The notes under the pieces were generated by a model, which was given only the letters and a program-made list of their open reading frames with translations, searched no databases and was not told the origin of the DNA. Positions 9,888 to 19,033 of a stretch of DNA of 64,000 nucleotides are shown one piece after another (the first letter of the stretch is position 1; the number at the start of each line of letters is the position of its first letter). The DNA lies in NCBI RefSeq assembly GCF_003990335.1, contig NZ_CP034683.1, positions 1,812,501-1,876,500 on the forward strand, written 5' to 3'. The DNA is from Rheinheimera mangrovi. Its GTDB lineage: Bacteria; Pseudomonadota; Gammaproteobacteria; Enterobacterales; Alteromonadaceae. The position numbers and the translations under genes were made by a program.

Positions 9888-12275
9888 ATGAAATTCAGTG
9901 AATCCTGGTTACGTGAGTGGGTCAACCCGCAGTTATCGACCAATGAGTTAGCAGAACAAATTTCGATGGCCGGTCTGGAAGTAGACGGTGTCGAGCCTGT
10001 TGCAGGTGAATTTAGCGGTGTTGTAGTAGGCCATGTGGTTGAATGTGGTCGTCACCCTGAAGCCGACAAATTACAAGTCACTAAAGTGGATATTGGCTCT
10101 GGTGAACTATTAGATATCGTTTGTGGTGCAGCCAACTGCCGTCAGGGCTTAAAAGTTGTGGTTGCCACAGTAGGCGCTGTATTGCCTGGCGATTTTAAAA
10201 TTAAAGCGGCCAAGTTACGTGGTCAGCCTTCTAACGGTATGTTGTGTTCTTTATCTGAGCTGGGCATGGCCGAAAGTTCAGAAGGCATTATTGAACTGCC
10301 TGTGGATGCGCCGCTGGGTCAGAACATTCGTCAGTACCTGACGTTAGACGACAATGCCATTGAAGTGGATTTAACGCCAAACCGCGCTGACTGTTTAGGC
10401 TTAAAAGGTTTAGCCCGTGAAGTCGGTGTACTGAATAATCTGGACGTAAAACAACCTGAAATTGCCGCAGTAGCTGCAAGTATCAGTGACGTCAAAGGCA
10501 TTCAGTTATCTGCGCCGCAGGCTTGTCCACGTTATTTGGGCCGCGTGATCCGCAACATCAACACAGCGGCTGTTACGCCTTTGTGGATGGTGGAAAAGTT
10601 ACGTCGCTCAGGCATCCGTTCTATTGATGCTGTAGTGGATGTGACCAACTATGTATTGTTAGAGCTGGGTCACCCAATGCACGCTTTTGATTTAAGCAAA
10701 ATCGAAGGTGACATTGACGTGCGTATGGCCAAAGAAGGTGAAAAGCTTACTCTGCTGGATAGCAACGAAGTGAGCTTAAAAGCCAATACACTGGTGATAG
10801 CTGACAGTCAAAAAGCTTTAGCTATGGCCGGTGTTTTTGGTGGTTTACACAGTGGTGTCACCAAAGACAGCAATGACATTTTCCTTGAAAGCGCCTTTTT
10901 CTCTCCGGTAGAAATGGCTGGTATTGCCCGTCAGTATGGCCTGCACACAGACGCCTCTCACCGTTATGAGCGTGGTGTAGACCCAGAGCTGCAACGTACT
11001 GCAATGGAAAGAGCCACGGCCTTGTTATTAGCTATAGTAGGTGGTGAAGCTGGCCCTGTGGTGGAAGCTGTGTCCGAACAGCACCTGCCAAAAGCGGCAC
11101 AAATTGCCTTAACCCGCGCTAAGCTGGACCGTATTTTAGGCATTTCTATTGCGACAGAGACAGTGACTGAAATTTTCCAGCGTTTAGGGATGCAGGTTCA
11201 GGTTTCAGGCGACGAGTGGCAGGTCACAGTACCAAGCTACCGTTTTGATATCTCTATACCGGAAGATTTAATCGAAGAAGTGGCTCGTGTTTATGGCTAC
11301 AACAATATTCCTAATGTAGCACCACAAGCTGCGCTAGCGATGAGCAAACATCAGGAAAGCCGTATTTCTGTTCACAGCTTACGAGATCTGTTGGTGGCCC
11401 GTGGTTATCAGGAAGCTATTACTTATAGTTTTGTTGACCCTAAAGTGCAAGAGGCTTTGTTCCCAGGTCAGGCCGCACTGGTGCTGCCAAATCCAATCTC
11501 CGTTGATATGTCGGCGATGCGGTTAAACCTGTGGCCTGGCTTATTGCAGGCTGTGCAATACAACCAGAACCGTCAGCAAAACCGTATTCGTCTGTTCGAA
11601 TATGGCCTGAAGTTTATCCCTGATGCGAATGCTGAAGGTGGTGTGCGTCAGGTGCCGGTTTTAGGGGGGGTGATTGTTGGCAGTTATGGCAACGAACATT
11701 GGACCATTGCAGAGCGCGCAGTTGATTTTTATGATGTTAAAGGCGATGTGGAAGCGCTGTTAAGCTGCACTTCAGCTACAGAGTGTTTTACTTTCGCTAC
11801 AGGTCAACACAGCGCCTTACATCCGGGGCAAACTGCTCAGTTAAACCGGGATGGCAAAGCTGTAGGTGTGCTTGGCGCCTTGCATCCGGAAGCGGAACGC
11901 AAATTGGGTATTAAAGGCAAAGCCTTTTTATTTGAAATAGAGTTGGAAGCATTTGGTGATAAACACATTGTTTTAGCTCAGGAAACTTCAAAATATCCTG
12001 CAAACCGTCGCGATTTAGCTATTGTTGTGAAATCTGATGTGCGTTTTTCAGATATCCTTGCTACTATTAGAAAAGTTGGCGGAAATCAATTAGTTGACCT
12101 AAAATTGTTTGACGTCTACACAGGGCAGGGTGTCGCTGATGGCTATAAGTCATTAGCAATAGCTTTAACCTTGCAGGACAAGGCGCGAACGCTTGAAGAT
12201 AAAGATATCCAACAGGTTATCTCTTCTGTGGTCGAGGTGCTGAGCAAAGAGTTCAACGCAACGTTGAGGGATTAA
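9888..12275 (+). CDS. pheT: Phenylalanine-tRNA ligase beta subunit
   Basis: A 795-residue protein, the partner of PheS. Domain order is the usual one: an N-terminal OB-fold tRNA-binding domain ([20 protein letters not shown]), the B3/B4 editing domain that hydrolyses Tyr-tRNA-Phe, a B5 domain ([10 protein letters not shown]), a catalytic-like core ([19 protein letters not shown]), and a C-terminal ferredoxin-fold anticodon-binding domain ([20 protein letters not shown]). Length equals E. coli PheT (795). GGGAGC precedes the ATG. It runs into ihfA with a two-base gap. Confidence 0.97.
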   Translation: MKFSESWLREWVNPQLSTNELAEQISMAGLEVDGVEPVAGEFSGVVVGHVVECGRHPEADKLQVTKVDIGSGELLDIVCGAANCRQGLKVVVATVGAVLPGDFKIKAAKLRGQPSNGMLCSLSELGMAESSEGIIELPVDAPLGQNIRQYLTLDDNAIEVDLTPNRADCLGLKGLAREVGVLNNLDVKQPEIAAVAASISDVKGIQLSAPQACPRYLGRVIRNINTAAVTPLWMVEKLRRSGIRSIDAVVDVTNYVLLELGHPMHAFDLSKIEGDIDVRMAKEGEKLTLLDSNEVSLKANTLVIADSQKALAMAGVFGGLHSGVTKDSNDIFLESAFFSPVEMAGIARQYGLHTDASHRYERGVDPELQRTAMERATALLLAIVGGEAGPVVEAVSEQHLPKAAQIALTRAKLDRILGISIATETVTEIFQRLGMQVQVSGDEWQVTVPSYRFDISIPEDLIEEVARVYGYNNIPNVAPQAALAMSKHQESRISVHSLRDLLVARGYQEAITYSFVDPKVQEALFPGQAALVLPNPISVDMSAMRLNLWPGLLQAVQYNQNRQQNRIRLFEYGLKFIPDANAEGGVRQVPVLGGVIVGSYGNEHWTIAERAVDFYDVKGDVEALLSCTSATECFTFATGQHSALHPGQTAQLNRDGKAVGVLGALHPEAERKLGIKGKAFLFEIELEAFGDKHIVLAQETSKYPANRRDLAIVVKSDVRFSDILATIRKVGGNQLVDLKLFDVYTGQGVADGYKSLAIALTLQDKARTLEDKDIQQVISSVVEVLSKEFNATLRD

Positions 12276-12277
12276 GA

Positions 12278-12574
12278 ATGGCGCTTACCAAAGCCGATTT
12301 AGCAGAACGTTTATTTACCAAGTTTGGCATCAGCAAGCGCGATGCAAAATTAATAGTCGAATCTTTTTTTGAAGAGATCCGCATTGCTTTGGAAGCAGGC
12401 GACCAGGTAAAACTGTCAGGTTTTGGTAATTTTGACCTGCGGGTAAAAAACCAAAGGCCAGGCCGTAACCCGAAAACAGGTGAAGATATTCCTATCTCTG
12501 CACGCTGCGTGGTGACCTTCAGACCGGGCCAGAAGTTAAAAAGTAGAGTCGAAGTAGGCACCGCCAAGAAGTAA
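12278..12574 (+). CDS. ihfA: Integration host factor subunit alpha
   Basis: A 98-residue HU/IHF-family DNA-bending protein. It begins [20 protein letters not shown] and carries the beta-arm signature [20 protein letters not shown] with the intercalating proline in [14 protein letters not shown] (with IhfB from elsewhere) bends DNA by about 160 degrees and takes part in replication, recombination and transcription. It is the third gene of pheS-pheT-ihfA, the same operon as in E. coli, and a strong terminator follows. Confidence 0.97.
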   Translation: MALTKADLAERLFTKFGISKRDAKLIVESFFEEIRIALEAGDQVKLSGFGNFDLRVKNQRPGRNPKTGEDIPISARCVVTFRPGQKLKSRVEVGTAKK

Positions 12575-12591
12575 TGTCTAATTGTGTAGTT

Positions 12592-12626
12592 AAAAAGGAG
12601 TGTACCTTGCGGGCACTCCTTTTTTT
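12592..12626 (+). terminator. Rho-independent terminator after pheST-ihfA
   Basis: AAAAAGGAGTG pairs with CACTCCTTTTT around an 11-base loop, ending in a T run. It starts 17 bp after the ihfA stop. Confidence 0.9.
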
Positions 12627-12834
12627 ATTGTCACAATTCCTAGCTTATCGATGTGAGTACAACGACAGAGACCAGAGTAACAATTATTGATACTGTGTGA
12701 CCAGACGTGCTGCTGCGTCGTCCGATGCAGCTTTTTTTATTGCAAAATGCTCCAGCTTGCGCCGTTGGCTCGCATACCGGCTATTATTACTTCGTTCCAA
12801 TCGATTTTCTACAGGCAAAAATTTTTACTTGCAG
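12627..12834 (+). other. Intergenic stretch with an orphan terminator-like hairpin (12712-12738)
   Basis: GCTGCGTCG and CGATGCAGC form a nine-pair stem (one G-T) with almost no loop and are followed by seven T. It lies about 85 bp beyond the ihfA terminator, with no reading frame between the two, so it either backs up the first terminator or ends a short untranslated RNA. Nothing else is seen until the promoter-like site at 12835. Confidence 0.5.
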
Positions 12835-12864
12835 TGATCCAATGAACCTGCTGATCTGTAAACA
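12835..12864 (+). promoter_or_regulatory. Candidate ECF-sigma (ChrR-partnered RpoE type) promoter for the photolyase/CFA operon
   Basis: TGATCC at 12835-12840, an 18-base spacer and TAAACA at 12859-12864, about 40 bp before the first gene of the operon. TGATCC is the -35 element I recall for the singlet-oxygen ECF sigma factor of Rhodobacter and related bacteria, whose targets include photolyase and CFA-synthase-like genes. The operon content fits. The sigma factor and its anti-sigma are not in this window. Confidence 0.5.
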
Positions 12865-12904
12865 ATTCTAGTCATCTCCGTGATTTTTTCTGTGAGTTCT
12901 TATT

Positions 12905-13846
12905 ATGAGTATCCAAATCGGTGTCAGTGCTTGTGTGCTTGGGCAAAAAGTACGTTTTGATGCCGGCCATAAAGCGTCAGACTTTTGTAACAGCACTCTT
13001 GCTCCTTTTGTGTCTTATGTACCGGTTTGCCCTGAGCAAGCGATAGGCTTAGGTGTGCCTCGCCCTGCTATCCGGTTGCAGCTCAATGCTGCACAGCAAG
13101 TGCGATTGGTCAACAGCAAAGACAGCAGCATTGATCATACAGACACTATGCTTCAGTTTAGCCAAAAGATTTTGCCAGAGCTGAAGCAGCTGTCCGGTTA
13201 TATTGTCTGTGCTAAATCACCCAGCTGCGGTATGGAACGGGTGCGTTTAAATGATCAAAATGGCCATCAATTGGGCAAGGTTGGTGTTGGGGTTTTTACA
13301 CAACAACTGATGCATAGTTATCCCTGGTTGCCTGTGGAAGAGGATGGTCGTTTGCTCGATAGCAACCTGAGAGAGAACTTTGTTACGCGGATTTTTGCCT
13401 GTCACGACTATCAGCAAATGCTGCAATCCGGTTTTACTGTGGGTAAGTTAGTGGCTTTTCATAGCCGCTATAAATTTTTGGTGATGGCGCATAGCCCAGC
13501 GGCGTACCGCGAATTGGGTCGTTTAGTGGCTCAGGCGAAACTCTTTGCTCCTGATGAATTGGCGCAGCGTTATTTGCTGGATTTAATGCAGGCGTTAAAG
13601 CAACAAGCGACCCGGAAGCAGCAAGCCAATGTGCTGATGCATTTGCAGGGCTTTTTTAAAAAAATGCTAAGCAGTGAAGCGAAGCATGAGTTGTTGAAGC
13701 TGATCCATAAATACCGTCAGGGCCATTTGCCTTTGCTGGCACCTTTAACCTTGTTACGTCACCATTTAGCTCAGCATCCCCATCAGTATGTAGCAGCGCA
13801 GCAGTACCTGCAGCCGTTCCCCGATGAGTTGGGGTTACGTGCCTGA
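12905..13846 (+). CDS. DUF523-DUF1722 fusion protein (YbgA-like)
   Basis: A 313-residue protein with two domains. The N-terminal DUF523 part (to about 150) begins IQIGVSACVLGQKVRFDAGH and contains conserved cysteines (SACVLG, VPVCPE, KSPSCGMERV). The C-terminal DUF1722 part (HSRYKFLVMAHSPAAYRELG) is the domain of E. coli YbgA, which also lies next to the photolyase gene phr. Some DUF523 proteins are iron-sulfur thiouracil desulfidases (TudS); whether that activity applies here is uncertain, although the cysteines are present. It is the first gene of a six-gene unit and overlaps the photolyase start by one base. Confidence 0.8.
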   Translation: MSIQIGVSACVLGQKVRFDAGHKASDFCNSTLAPFVSYVPVCPEQAIGLGVPRPAIRLQLNAAQQVRLVNSKDSSIDHTDTMLQFSQKILPELKQLSGYIVCAKSPSCGMERVRLNDQNGHQLGKVGVGVFTQQLMHSYPWLPVEEDGRLLDSNLRENFVTRIFACHDYQQMLQSGFTVGKLVAFHSRYKFLVMAHSPAAYRELGRLVAQAKLFAPDELAQRYLLDLMQALKQQATRKQQANVLMHLQGFFKKMLSSEAKHELLKLIHKYRQGHLPLLAPLTLLRHHLAQHPHQYVAAQQYLQPFPDELGLRA

Positions 13847-15279
13847 TGAGTAACACAGCATTTTCTTTAGTCTGGCTGCGTAATGACTTACGTGTCTACG
13901 ACAATCAGGCCTTATTTGAGGCCTGTCAGGCAGGGTTGCCTGTGGTAGCAATTTTTGTTGCCACACCGGATAGCTGGCTGAAGCATTTTATGGCACCGAT
14001 GAAACAAGATTTTATTCGTCGTCGTGTGCAACAGTTACAGACTGAACTTGCGGCTTTGAATATCCCTCTACTGGCGATTGAAGGAAGTCATTACTCTGCT
14101 CTACCAGAGCTGATGCAGCAGTTGATAGACGCAGGTGCAGAAGCCTTGTACGGCCACACTGAGTACGAACTGCGTGAGCGTGAGCGTGACCGCAAGGTCA
14201 GTGCTACTTTTGCTAATGCGGGTAAAGCCTGTTATTGGTTTGACCGCAAAGCTGTGATGCCACCGGGTTCCATACTCAGCAAAACCGGTGGCATTTATCA
14301 GATCTTTACGCCATTTAAGAAAACCTGGCTGACAGCTTTGCGTGAAGCTGGTGTGCGCTGTTTTCCTAAACCCAAAATGATGCCGGACATAAAGCTGCGG
14401 CTGCCCGAATTGCCTGTGATGAAACAAGGAGATGGCAGCTCGCTGGCTTATACAGTAGATGAGCAGCAGGTTCTTGAGCAGATGCGCCAGTTCTGCCGGG
14501 ACAAAGCAGCTTTTTATCAAACAGAACGCGACTTTCCGGCCTTGGATGGTACTTCGTCTTTGTCGGCTTATCTGGCGATTGGGGTTATTTCAGCGCAGCA
14601 GTGCATTAGTCGGCTGCAACTGGAAGCTGCAAATGACTGGGACAGAGAGAAATCCGGTGCTGCGGTCTGGTTATCTGAGCTGGTGTGGCGGGATTTTTAC
14701 CATCATATTCTGATGGCTTTTCCAGAGCTGATTAAACACAAAGCCTTTCAAAAAGACACAGATGGCATTGTCTGGCCAAATAATCTTGCGCTGTTTCAAG
14801 CCTGGTGTGATGGAAAAACCGGTTATCCGATAGTGGACGCTGCGATGCGCCAACTGAATCAAACTGGCTGGATGCATAACAGACTACGCATGATAGTCGC
14901 GAGTTTTCTGGTCAAAGATTTACATATCGACTGGCGCTGGGGTGAACAGTATTTTATGTCGAAGCTGATTGATGGCGATTTTGCGGCCAATAATGGCGGC
15001 TGGCAATGGGCGGCTTCAACAGGCACAGATGCAGCGCCTTATTTCCGCATCTTTAATCCTGTCACTCAAAGTGAACGTTTTGACCCGGATGGCGTATTTA
15101 TAAAACGTATGTTGCCAGAGCTTGCTGAAGTGCCGAAAAAACAAATTCACTGGCCCCATCCTTTGCCTATGTGGAGTGACTATGTCAAACCCGTGGCAGA
15201 TCACAGTAAAGCCAGACTTAAAACCTTAGAGTTGTTTCACACTGTAAAAAAACCGCAGGATGTAATGGATCATGAATGA
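13846..15279 (+). CDS. phrB: Deoxyribodipyrimidine photolyase (class I CPD photolyase)
   Basis: A 477-residue light-driven DNA repair enzyme that splits cyclobutane pyrimidine dimers. The N-terminal Rossmann antenna domain begins [20 protein letters not shown]. The C-terminal FAD domain contains [17 protein letters not shown], the signature [20 protein letters not shown] with [15 protein letters not shown], and [20 protein letters not shown] followed by [16 protein letters not shown]. These tryptophans and the WAAS-TGTDA loop are the family flavin- and substrate-contact regions. The ATG overlaps the upstream TGA, so translation is coupled. It shares an operon with five other genes of a light/oxidative-stress type. 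Confidence 0.96.
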   Translation: MSNTAFSLVWLRNDLRVYDNQALFEACQAGLPVVAIFVATPDSWLKHFMAPMKQDFIRRRVQQLQTELAALNIPLLAIEGSHYSALPELMQQLIDAGAEALYGHTEYELRERERDRKVSATFANAGKACYWFDRKAVMPPGSILSKTGGIYQIFTPFKKTWLTALREAGVRCFPKPKMMPDIKLRLPELPVMKQGDGSSLAYTVDEQQVLEQMRQFCRDKAAFYQTERDFPALDGTSSLSAYLAIGVISAQQCISRLQLEAANDWDREKSGAAVWLSELVWRDFYHHILMAFPELIKHKAFQKDTDGIVWPNNLALFQAWCDGKTGYPIVDAAMRQLNQTGWMHNRLRMIVASFLVKDLHIDWRWGEQYFMSKLIDGDFAANNGGWQWAASTGTDAAPYFRIFNPVTQSERFDPDGVFIKRMLPELAEVPKKQIHWPHPLPMWSDYVKPVADHSKARLKTLELFHTVKKPQDVMDHE

Positions 15280-15721
15280 AAATAACGCGACGGAACGGCT
15301 GGAACATTTTTTAGATTTTTACAATAACTTAAGCCAAAACAACTTGGGTTCCTTGCCACAACTCTATGCTGACAATGTAGAGTTTATTGACCCCGTGCAT
15401 CATATTCTGGGGCTGGACCAACTGCAGCAGTATTTCTCACACGCTTATGCGCGCTTAAGCAGTTGTCACTTTGTTGCTACCTCAAAAATAGCCAATCAGG
15501 ATCAAGGCTGCCTGAGTTGGGTGATGACCTTTACTCATGAAGCCATAGGCAATGGCAAAGCCATTTCTGTGCATGGCTGCTCTGTAGTGCACTGGAACAA
15601 TGAAGGCAAAATTGCCTATCACAGAGATTATTACGATTTAAATGAAATGGTACTGCAGCATATTCCACTGTTGGGCTGGGTCACTAAAAAAATTAAACAA
15701 AAAATGGCGAAGGACGCATAA
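15272..15721 (+). CDS. NTF2-like/SnoaL-like protein of the photolyase operon
   Basis: A 149-residue protein with the cone-shaped NTF2-like fold suggested by the pattern LEHFLDFYNNLSQNNLGSLP, YADNVEFIDPVHHILGLDQL and DYYDLNEMV near the C-terminus. Members include small isomerases, cyclases and binding proteins, so no reaction can be assigned. It overlaps the photolyase by eight bases and is followed directly by the FAD oxidoreductase. Proteins of this type sit in the same place in ChrR-type stress clusters of other proteobacteria as far as I recall. A role in lipid modification or in assisting the downstream enzymes is inference. Confidence 0.7.
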   Translation: MNENNATERLEHFLDFYNNLSQNNLGSLPQLYADNVEFIDPVHHILGLDQLQQYFSHAYARLSSCHFVATSKIANQDQGCLSWVMTFTHEAIGNGKAISVHGCSVVHWNNEGKIAYHRDYYDLNEMVLQHIPLLGWVTKKIKQKMAKDA

Positions 15722-16975
15722 ATGAAGATAGCAGTAATAGGTGGCGGAATATCGGGCATGATCAGCTGGTATTTGTTGCAGCGCCAGCATCAAGTCACTG
15801 TATTTGAAGCTGGTTCTTACCTCGGTGGTCATACAGCGACTGTAGATGTTACTGTTGAAGGCAAAGAGTACGCCATAGACACAGGCTTTATTGTATTTAA
15901 TAACTGGACTTATCCGCTGTTTAATAAGTTTTTAGACGAACTGAAGGTGGAGTCACAGCATACCCAAATGAGTTTCTCGGTGAAAAAAGCCGATACAGGT
16001 TTGGAATACAATGGCCATACGCTTTGTACATTATTTGCCCAGCGCCGTAATCTGTTTCGCCCTTCGTTCTGGCGTATGCTGCTGGATATTGTCAAATTTA
16101 ATAAGCTGGGTAAGGAGTTGCTGGAGCAAAATCATCCGGACCTGGATTTACTGATAGATGAGTTTCTGGCGAAACATAATTTAGGCCGCGAGCTTCGCAA
16201 CCATTACTTATTGCCTATGGGCGCGGCCATTTGGTCCTCTGGTCTTGCTGATATGCCTTCTTTTCCTCTGCGTTTTTTCCTGCAGTTTTTCAAAAACCAT
16301 GGCTTGCTGAATGTGACGGACAGGCCGCAGTGGTCGGTGATCAAAGGTGGCTCACGAGAGTATGTGCGTGCATTATTAAATACACTCAATCCTGCACAGG
16401 TAAAACTCAATAGCCCTGTAAAATCGGTAAGCCGTGATGCAGAGGGTGTCACTCTGGAATTTACCGATGGCCGCACCGAGCGTTTTGACCAGGTGGTGTT
16501 TGCCTGTCATAGCGATCAGGCGTTGGCGCTGTTAAATGATCCCAGCGAAGCTGAACGGCAGGTGCTGGGCGGTATTGCTTATCAGAAAAACGAAGTAATT
16601 TTGCATACCGACCAGCGTATTTTGCCAAAACGCAAAGCGGCATGGGCCGCCTGGAACTACCATTTAACGAATGCTGCATCCAGTCATGCGACCTTGAGTT
16701 ATAACATGAATATACTGCAGGGTATTACAGCACCAGTCACCTTTGTGGTGACGCTGAATCACAGCCACGCCATTGATCAGAGCAAGATTTTAAAACGTTT
16801 TCAGTATGACCACCCGGTGTTTAATCACTGCACCATTGCTGCGCAGCGACGCCGCAGTGACATTAATGGCGTCAACAACAGCTGGTTCTGTGGTGCGTAT
16901 TGGTATAACGGCTTTCATGAAGATGGCGTGCGCAGTGCTGTTGATATAGCTCATGCCATGGGAGTGGAGTTTTGA
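15722..16975 (+). CDS. FAD-dependent amine-oxidase-fold oxidoreductase
   Basis: A 417-residue flavoprotein. The N-terminus has the dinucleotide-binding motif MKIAVIGGGISGMISWYLLQ, followed by the second FAD contact FEAGSYLGGHTATVDV and IDTGFIVFNNWTYP. Substrate-domain motifs SFSVKKADTGLEYNG and MPSFPLRFFLQFFKNHG are seen. It resembles the NAD/FAD-binding proteins that accompany DUF1365 and cyclopropane-synthase-like genes. In such clusters it is suspected to act on membrane fatty acyl chains, for example as a desaturase or oxidase; the sequence alone does not show the substrate. The ATG begins immediately after the preceding TAA. Confidence 0.82.
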   Translation: MKIAVIGGGISGMISWYLLQRQHQVTVFEAGSYLGGHTATVDVTVEGKEYAIDTGFIVFNNWTYPLFNKFLDELKVESQHTQMSFSVKKADTGLEYNGHTLCTLFAQRRNLFRPSFWRMLLDIVKFNKLGKELLEQNHPDLDLLIDEFLAKHNLGRELRNHYLLPMGAAIWSSGLADMPSFPLRFFLQFFKNHGLLNVTDRPQWSVIKGGSREYVRALLNTLNPAQVKLNSPVKSVSRDAEGVTLEFTDGRTERFDQVVFACHSDQALALLNDPSEAERQVLGGIAYQKNEVILHTDQRILPKRKAAWAAWNYHLTNAASSHATLSYNMNILQGITAPVTFVVTLNHSHAIDQSKILKRFQYDHPVFNHCTIAAQRRRSDINGVNNSWFCGAYWYNGFHEDGVRSAVDIAHAMGVEF

Positions 16976-17727
16976 TCCCATCAGGTCATGCATTATTAAC
17001 GGGTGAAGTAGGGCACAAACGTTACCTGCCCAAAGTCCATGGCTTTGACTATCAGGTGCATTACTTCTGGCTCGACCTGGATGAACTGGGCAGTATTCCG
17101 GCCAAAGGTTGGTTGTGGTCGAAAGCGCGGTTTGCGGCCTGTAGTTTCCGCCGCTCCGATTATTTATCAGGAGCAGAGGATTTAACTCAGGCCGTCCGGC
17201 AAAAGTTACTGCAGTTGGGTTTTACTCAGGATGTGGCGAAAGTCTGCATGATGAGTCCGTTGGCAAACTGGGGTTATTACTTTAGTCCGCTGACCTTGTA
17301 TTACTGTTTCGACAGGTCGAAGCAACTGATTGCCTTGTTGGCTGAAGTCAGTAATACACCATGGAATGAACGGCATTATTATCTGGTGCCGGTGCAAAGC
17401 ACAGAAAAATCTCAGTACCAGCATGACAAAGCTTTTCATGTGTCGCCTTTTAATCCGATGGATATGCAATACCACTGGACTGTTGTGGCTAATTCCGCTG
17501 AACTGCAGTTAAGCATTAGCAACTTTAAAACAGAGCAAAAGGTATTCAGTGCCTGGTTTGATCTGGTGCTACAGCCATTTAGTCTGAAAGAGCTGAAGGG
17601 GCTACTGATCCGCCGTCCCTGGCAAAACGTACAAGTGATGATACGAATATATTGGCACGCAGTTAAACTGCTGCTCAAAGCAGTACCTGTGTATGGCCAC
17701 CCAAAGTCAAAGGAAACACCAAGATGA
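16972..17727 (+). CDS. DUF1365 family protein
   Basis: A 251-residue protein of unknown function. It begins PSGHALLTGEVGHKRYLPKV, and contains HGFDYQVHYFWLDLDEL, NWGYYFSPLTLYYCFD and the HVSPFNPMDMQYHWTVV region that marks DUF1365. The start is a TTG at 16972 that overlaps the stop of the FAD protein; GGAGTGGAG lies just upstream, and no better in-frame start is visible. It ends in an ATGA overlap with the CFA-synthase-like gene. DUF1365 is consistently found between an FAD oxidoreductase and a CFA-type methyltransferase, which suggests a shared lipid-modifying pathway, but its reaction is not established. Confidence 0.82.
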   Translation: MIPSGHALLTGEVGHKRYLPKVHGFDYQVHYFWLDLDELGSIPAKGWLWSKARFAACSFRRSDYLSGAEDLTQAVRQKLLQLGFTQDVAKVCMMSPLANWGYYFSPLTLYYCFDRSKQLIALLAEVSNTPWNERHYYLVPVQSTEKSQYQHDKAFHVSPFNPMDMQYHWTVVANSAELQLSISNFKTEQKVFSAWFDLVLQPFSLKELKGLLIRRPWQNVQVMIRIYWHAVKLLLKAVPVYGHPKSKETPR

Positions 17728-18968
17728 CGGTTTCGATCACCGAACAATGTCCTTTTCAAAATTTACGCTGGTTTGACAAAACCTGCCGCAAGCTGGTGCT
17801 GAATCATTTAAGCCAGTTGCATCATGGCGCGATTTTATTGGTCGAAGGTCAGGAAAAAACTTTGCTGGGCAATGCCAAAGGCGAGTTGCAATGTACCTTG
17901 ATCGTACTGGATCCTGATTTTTATCAAAAAATGATGTTTGCAGGCTCTGTAGGCGCGGGCGAATCTTACATTCTCGGCCAGTGGCGCTGCGATAATTTAA
18001 CTGTGCTGGTGCAACTATTGGCTCGCAATTCATCCATTCTGGATAAGCTGGAATCGGCATGGGCACGTTTAAGCAAACCAGCTTTAAAGTTGCTGGATTG
18101 GCGTAATCGCAATACCAAAGAGCAATCACGCAAAAATATTTCTGCGCATTACGATTTAGGTAATGCCATGTATCAGCTGTTTTTAGATCCAAGCATGATG
18201 TATTCCAGTGCAGTGTACGAAACCGACACTTGTACACTGGAACAGGCGCAGTTGAATAAACTCAAATCTATTTGCGACAAGCTGCAGTTAAAACCAACAG
18301 ATCACTTGATTGAAATTGGCACGGGTTGGGGCAGTATGGCGATATTTGCTGCCCGTAACTACGGTTGCAAAGTAACCACGACGACCATTTCGCGTGAACA
18401 ACACGACTATGCTGCGGAAAAAATCCGCGAAGCCGGGTTAGAGTCACAAATCACTTTGTTATTTCAGGATTACCGCGATTTAACAGGGACTTACGACAAG
18501 CTGGTTTCTATTGAGATGATAGAAGCCGTGGGCGATGACTTCCTGGACCAATATTTTGCCAAGTGTTCAAGCTTACTGAAAGAAGATGGTTTGATGGTAT
18601 TGCAGGCTATTACCATTGCCGATCAACGTTACAGTCACTACGTCAAAGAAGTCGACTTTATCAAGCGTTACATCTTTCCTGGTGGTTGCTTGCCGTCCAT
18701 TCAGCGCATGAGCAATGCAGTGGCCGATTACACAGATTTAGTACTGCGCCAGGTGCAGGATATAGGGTTGGATTACGCCCGCACCTTGCAGGATTGGTGT
18801 CATAACTTTATGGCGTCACGGGACAAACTGCATCAGCTGGGTTATGACGATCAGTTTATCCGGCTCTGGCACTTTTACTTGTGTTACTGCGAAGGCGGTT
18901 TTCTGGAAAGAGCTACCAGTGCTGTACATTTAGTGTTCACCAAACCTATGAACAGGAACAAAATTTAA
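17724..18968 (+). CDS. Cyclopropane-fatty-acid-synthase-like SAM methyltransferase
   Basis: A 414-residue enzyme that should transfer a methylene or methyl group from S-adenosylmethionine to a double bond in phospholipid acyl chains. Motifs: AHYDLGNAMYQLFLDPSMMY (CFA synthase signature), the SAM-binding loop LIEIGTGWGSMAIFAARNYG, VSIEMIEAVGDDFLDQYF, and the C-terminal FYLCYCEGGFLERATSAVHL. It is the last gene of the operon and overlaps DUF1365. The Rhodobacter relatives in the singlet-oxygen regulon include CfaA and a methyltransferase that makes methylated/furan fatty acids; which product is made here cannot be told from sequence. Confidence 0.9.
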   Translation: MTVSITEQCPFQNLRWFDKTCRKLVLNHLSQLHHGAILLVEGQEKTLLGNAKGELQCTLIVLDPDFYQKMMFAGSVGAGESYILGQWRCDNLTVLVQLLARNSSILDKLESAWARLSKPALKLLDWRNRNTKEQSRKNISAHYDLGNAMYQLFLDPSMMYSSAVYETDTCTLEQAQLNKLKSICDKLQLKPTDHLIEIGTGWGSMAIFAARNYGCKVTTTTISREQHDYAAEKIREAGLESQITLLFQDYRDLTGTYDKLVSIEMIEAVGDDFLDQYFAKCSSLLKEDGLMVLQAITIADQRYSHYVKEVDFIKRYIFPGGCLPSIQRMSNAVADYTDLVLRQVQDIGLDYARTLQDWCHNFMASRDKLHQLGYDDQFIRLWHFYLCYCEGGFLERATSAVHLVFTKPMNRNKI

Positions 18969-19033
18969 CTTTTCGTTGCTTAATAAAGCACGGTCGTTTA
19001 TAACTTTCTACGGATTAATGTAGTAGAGTCTGT

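Noticed and set aside
14101..14520. 139-residue frame on the minus strand inside the photolyase gene
   Set aside because: Antisense shadow of a conserved coding region; no recognisable family.
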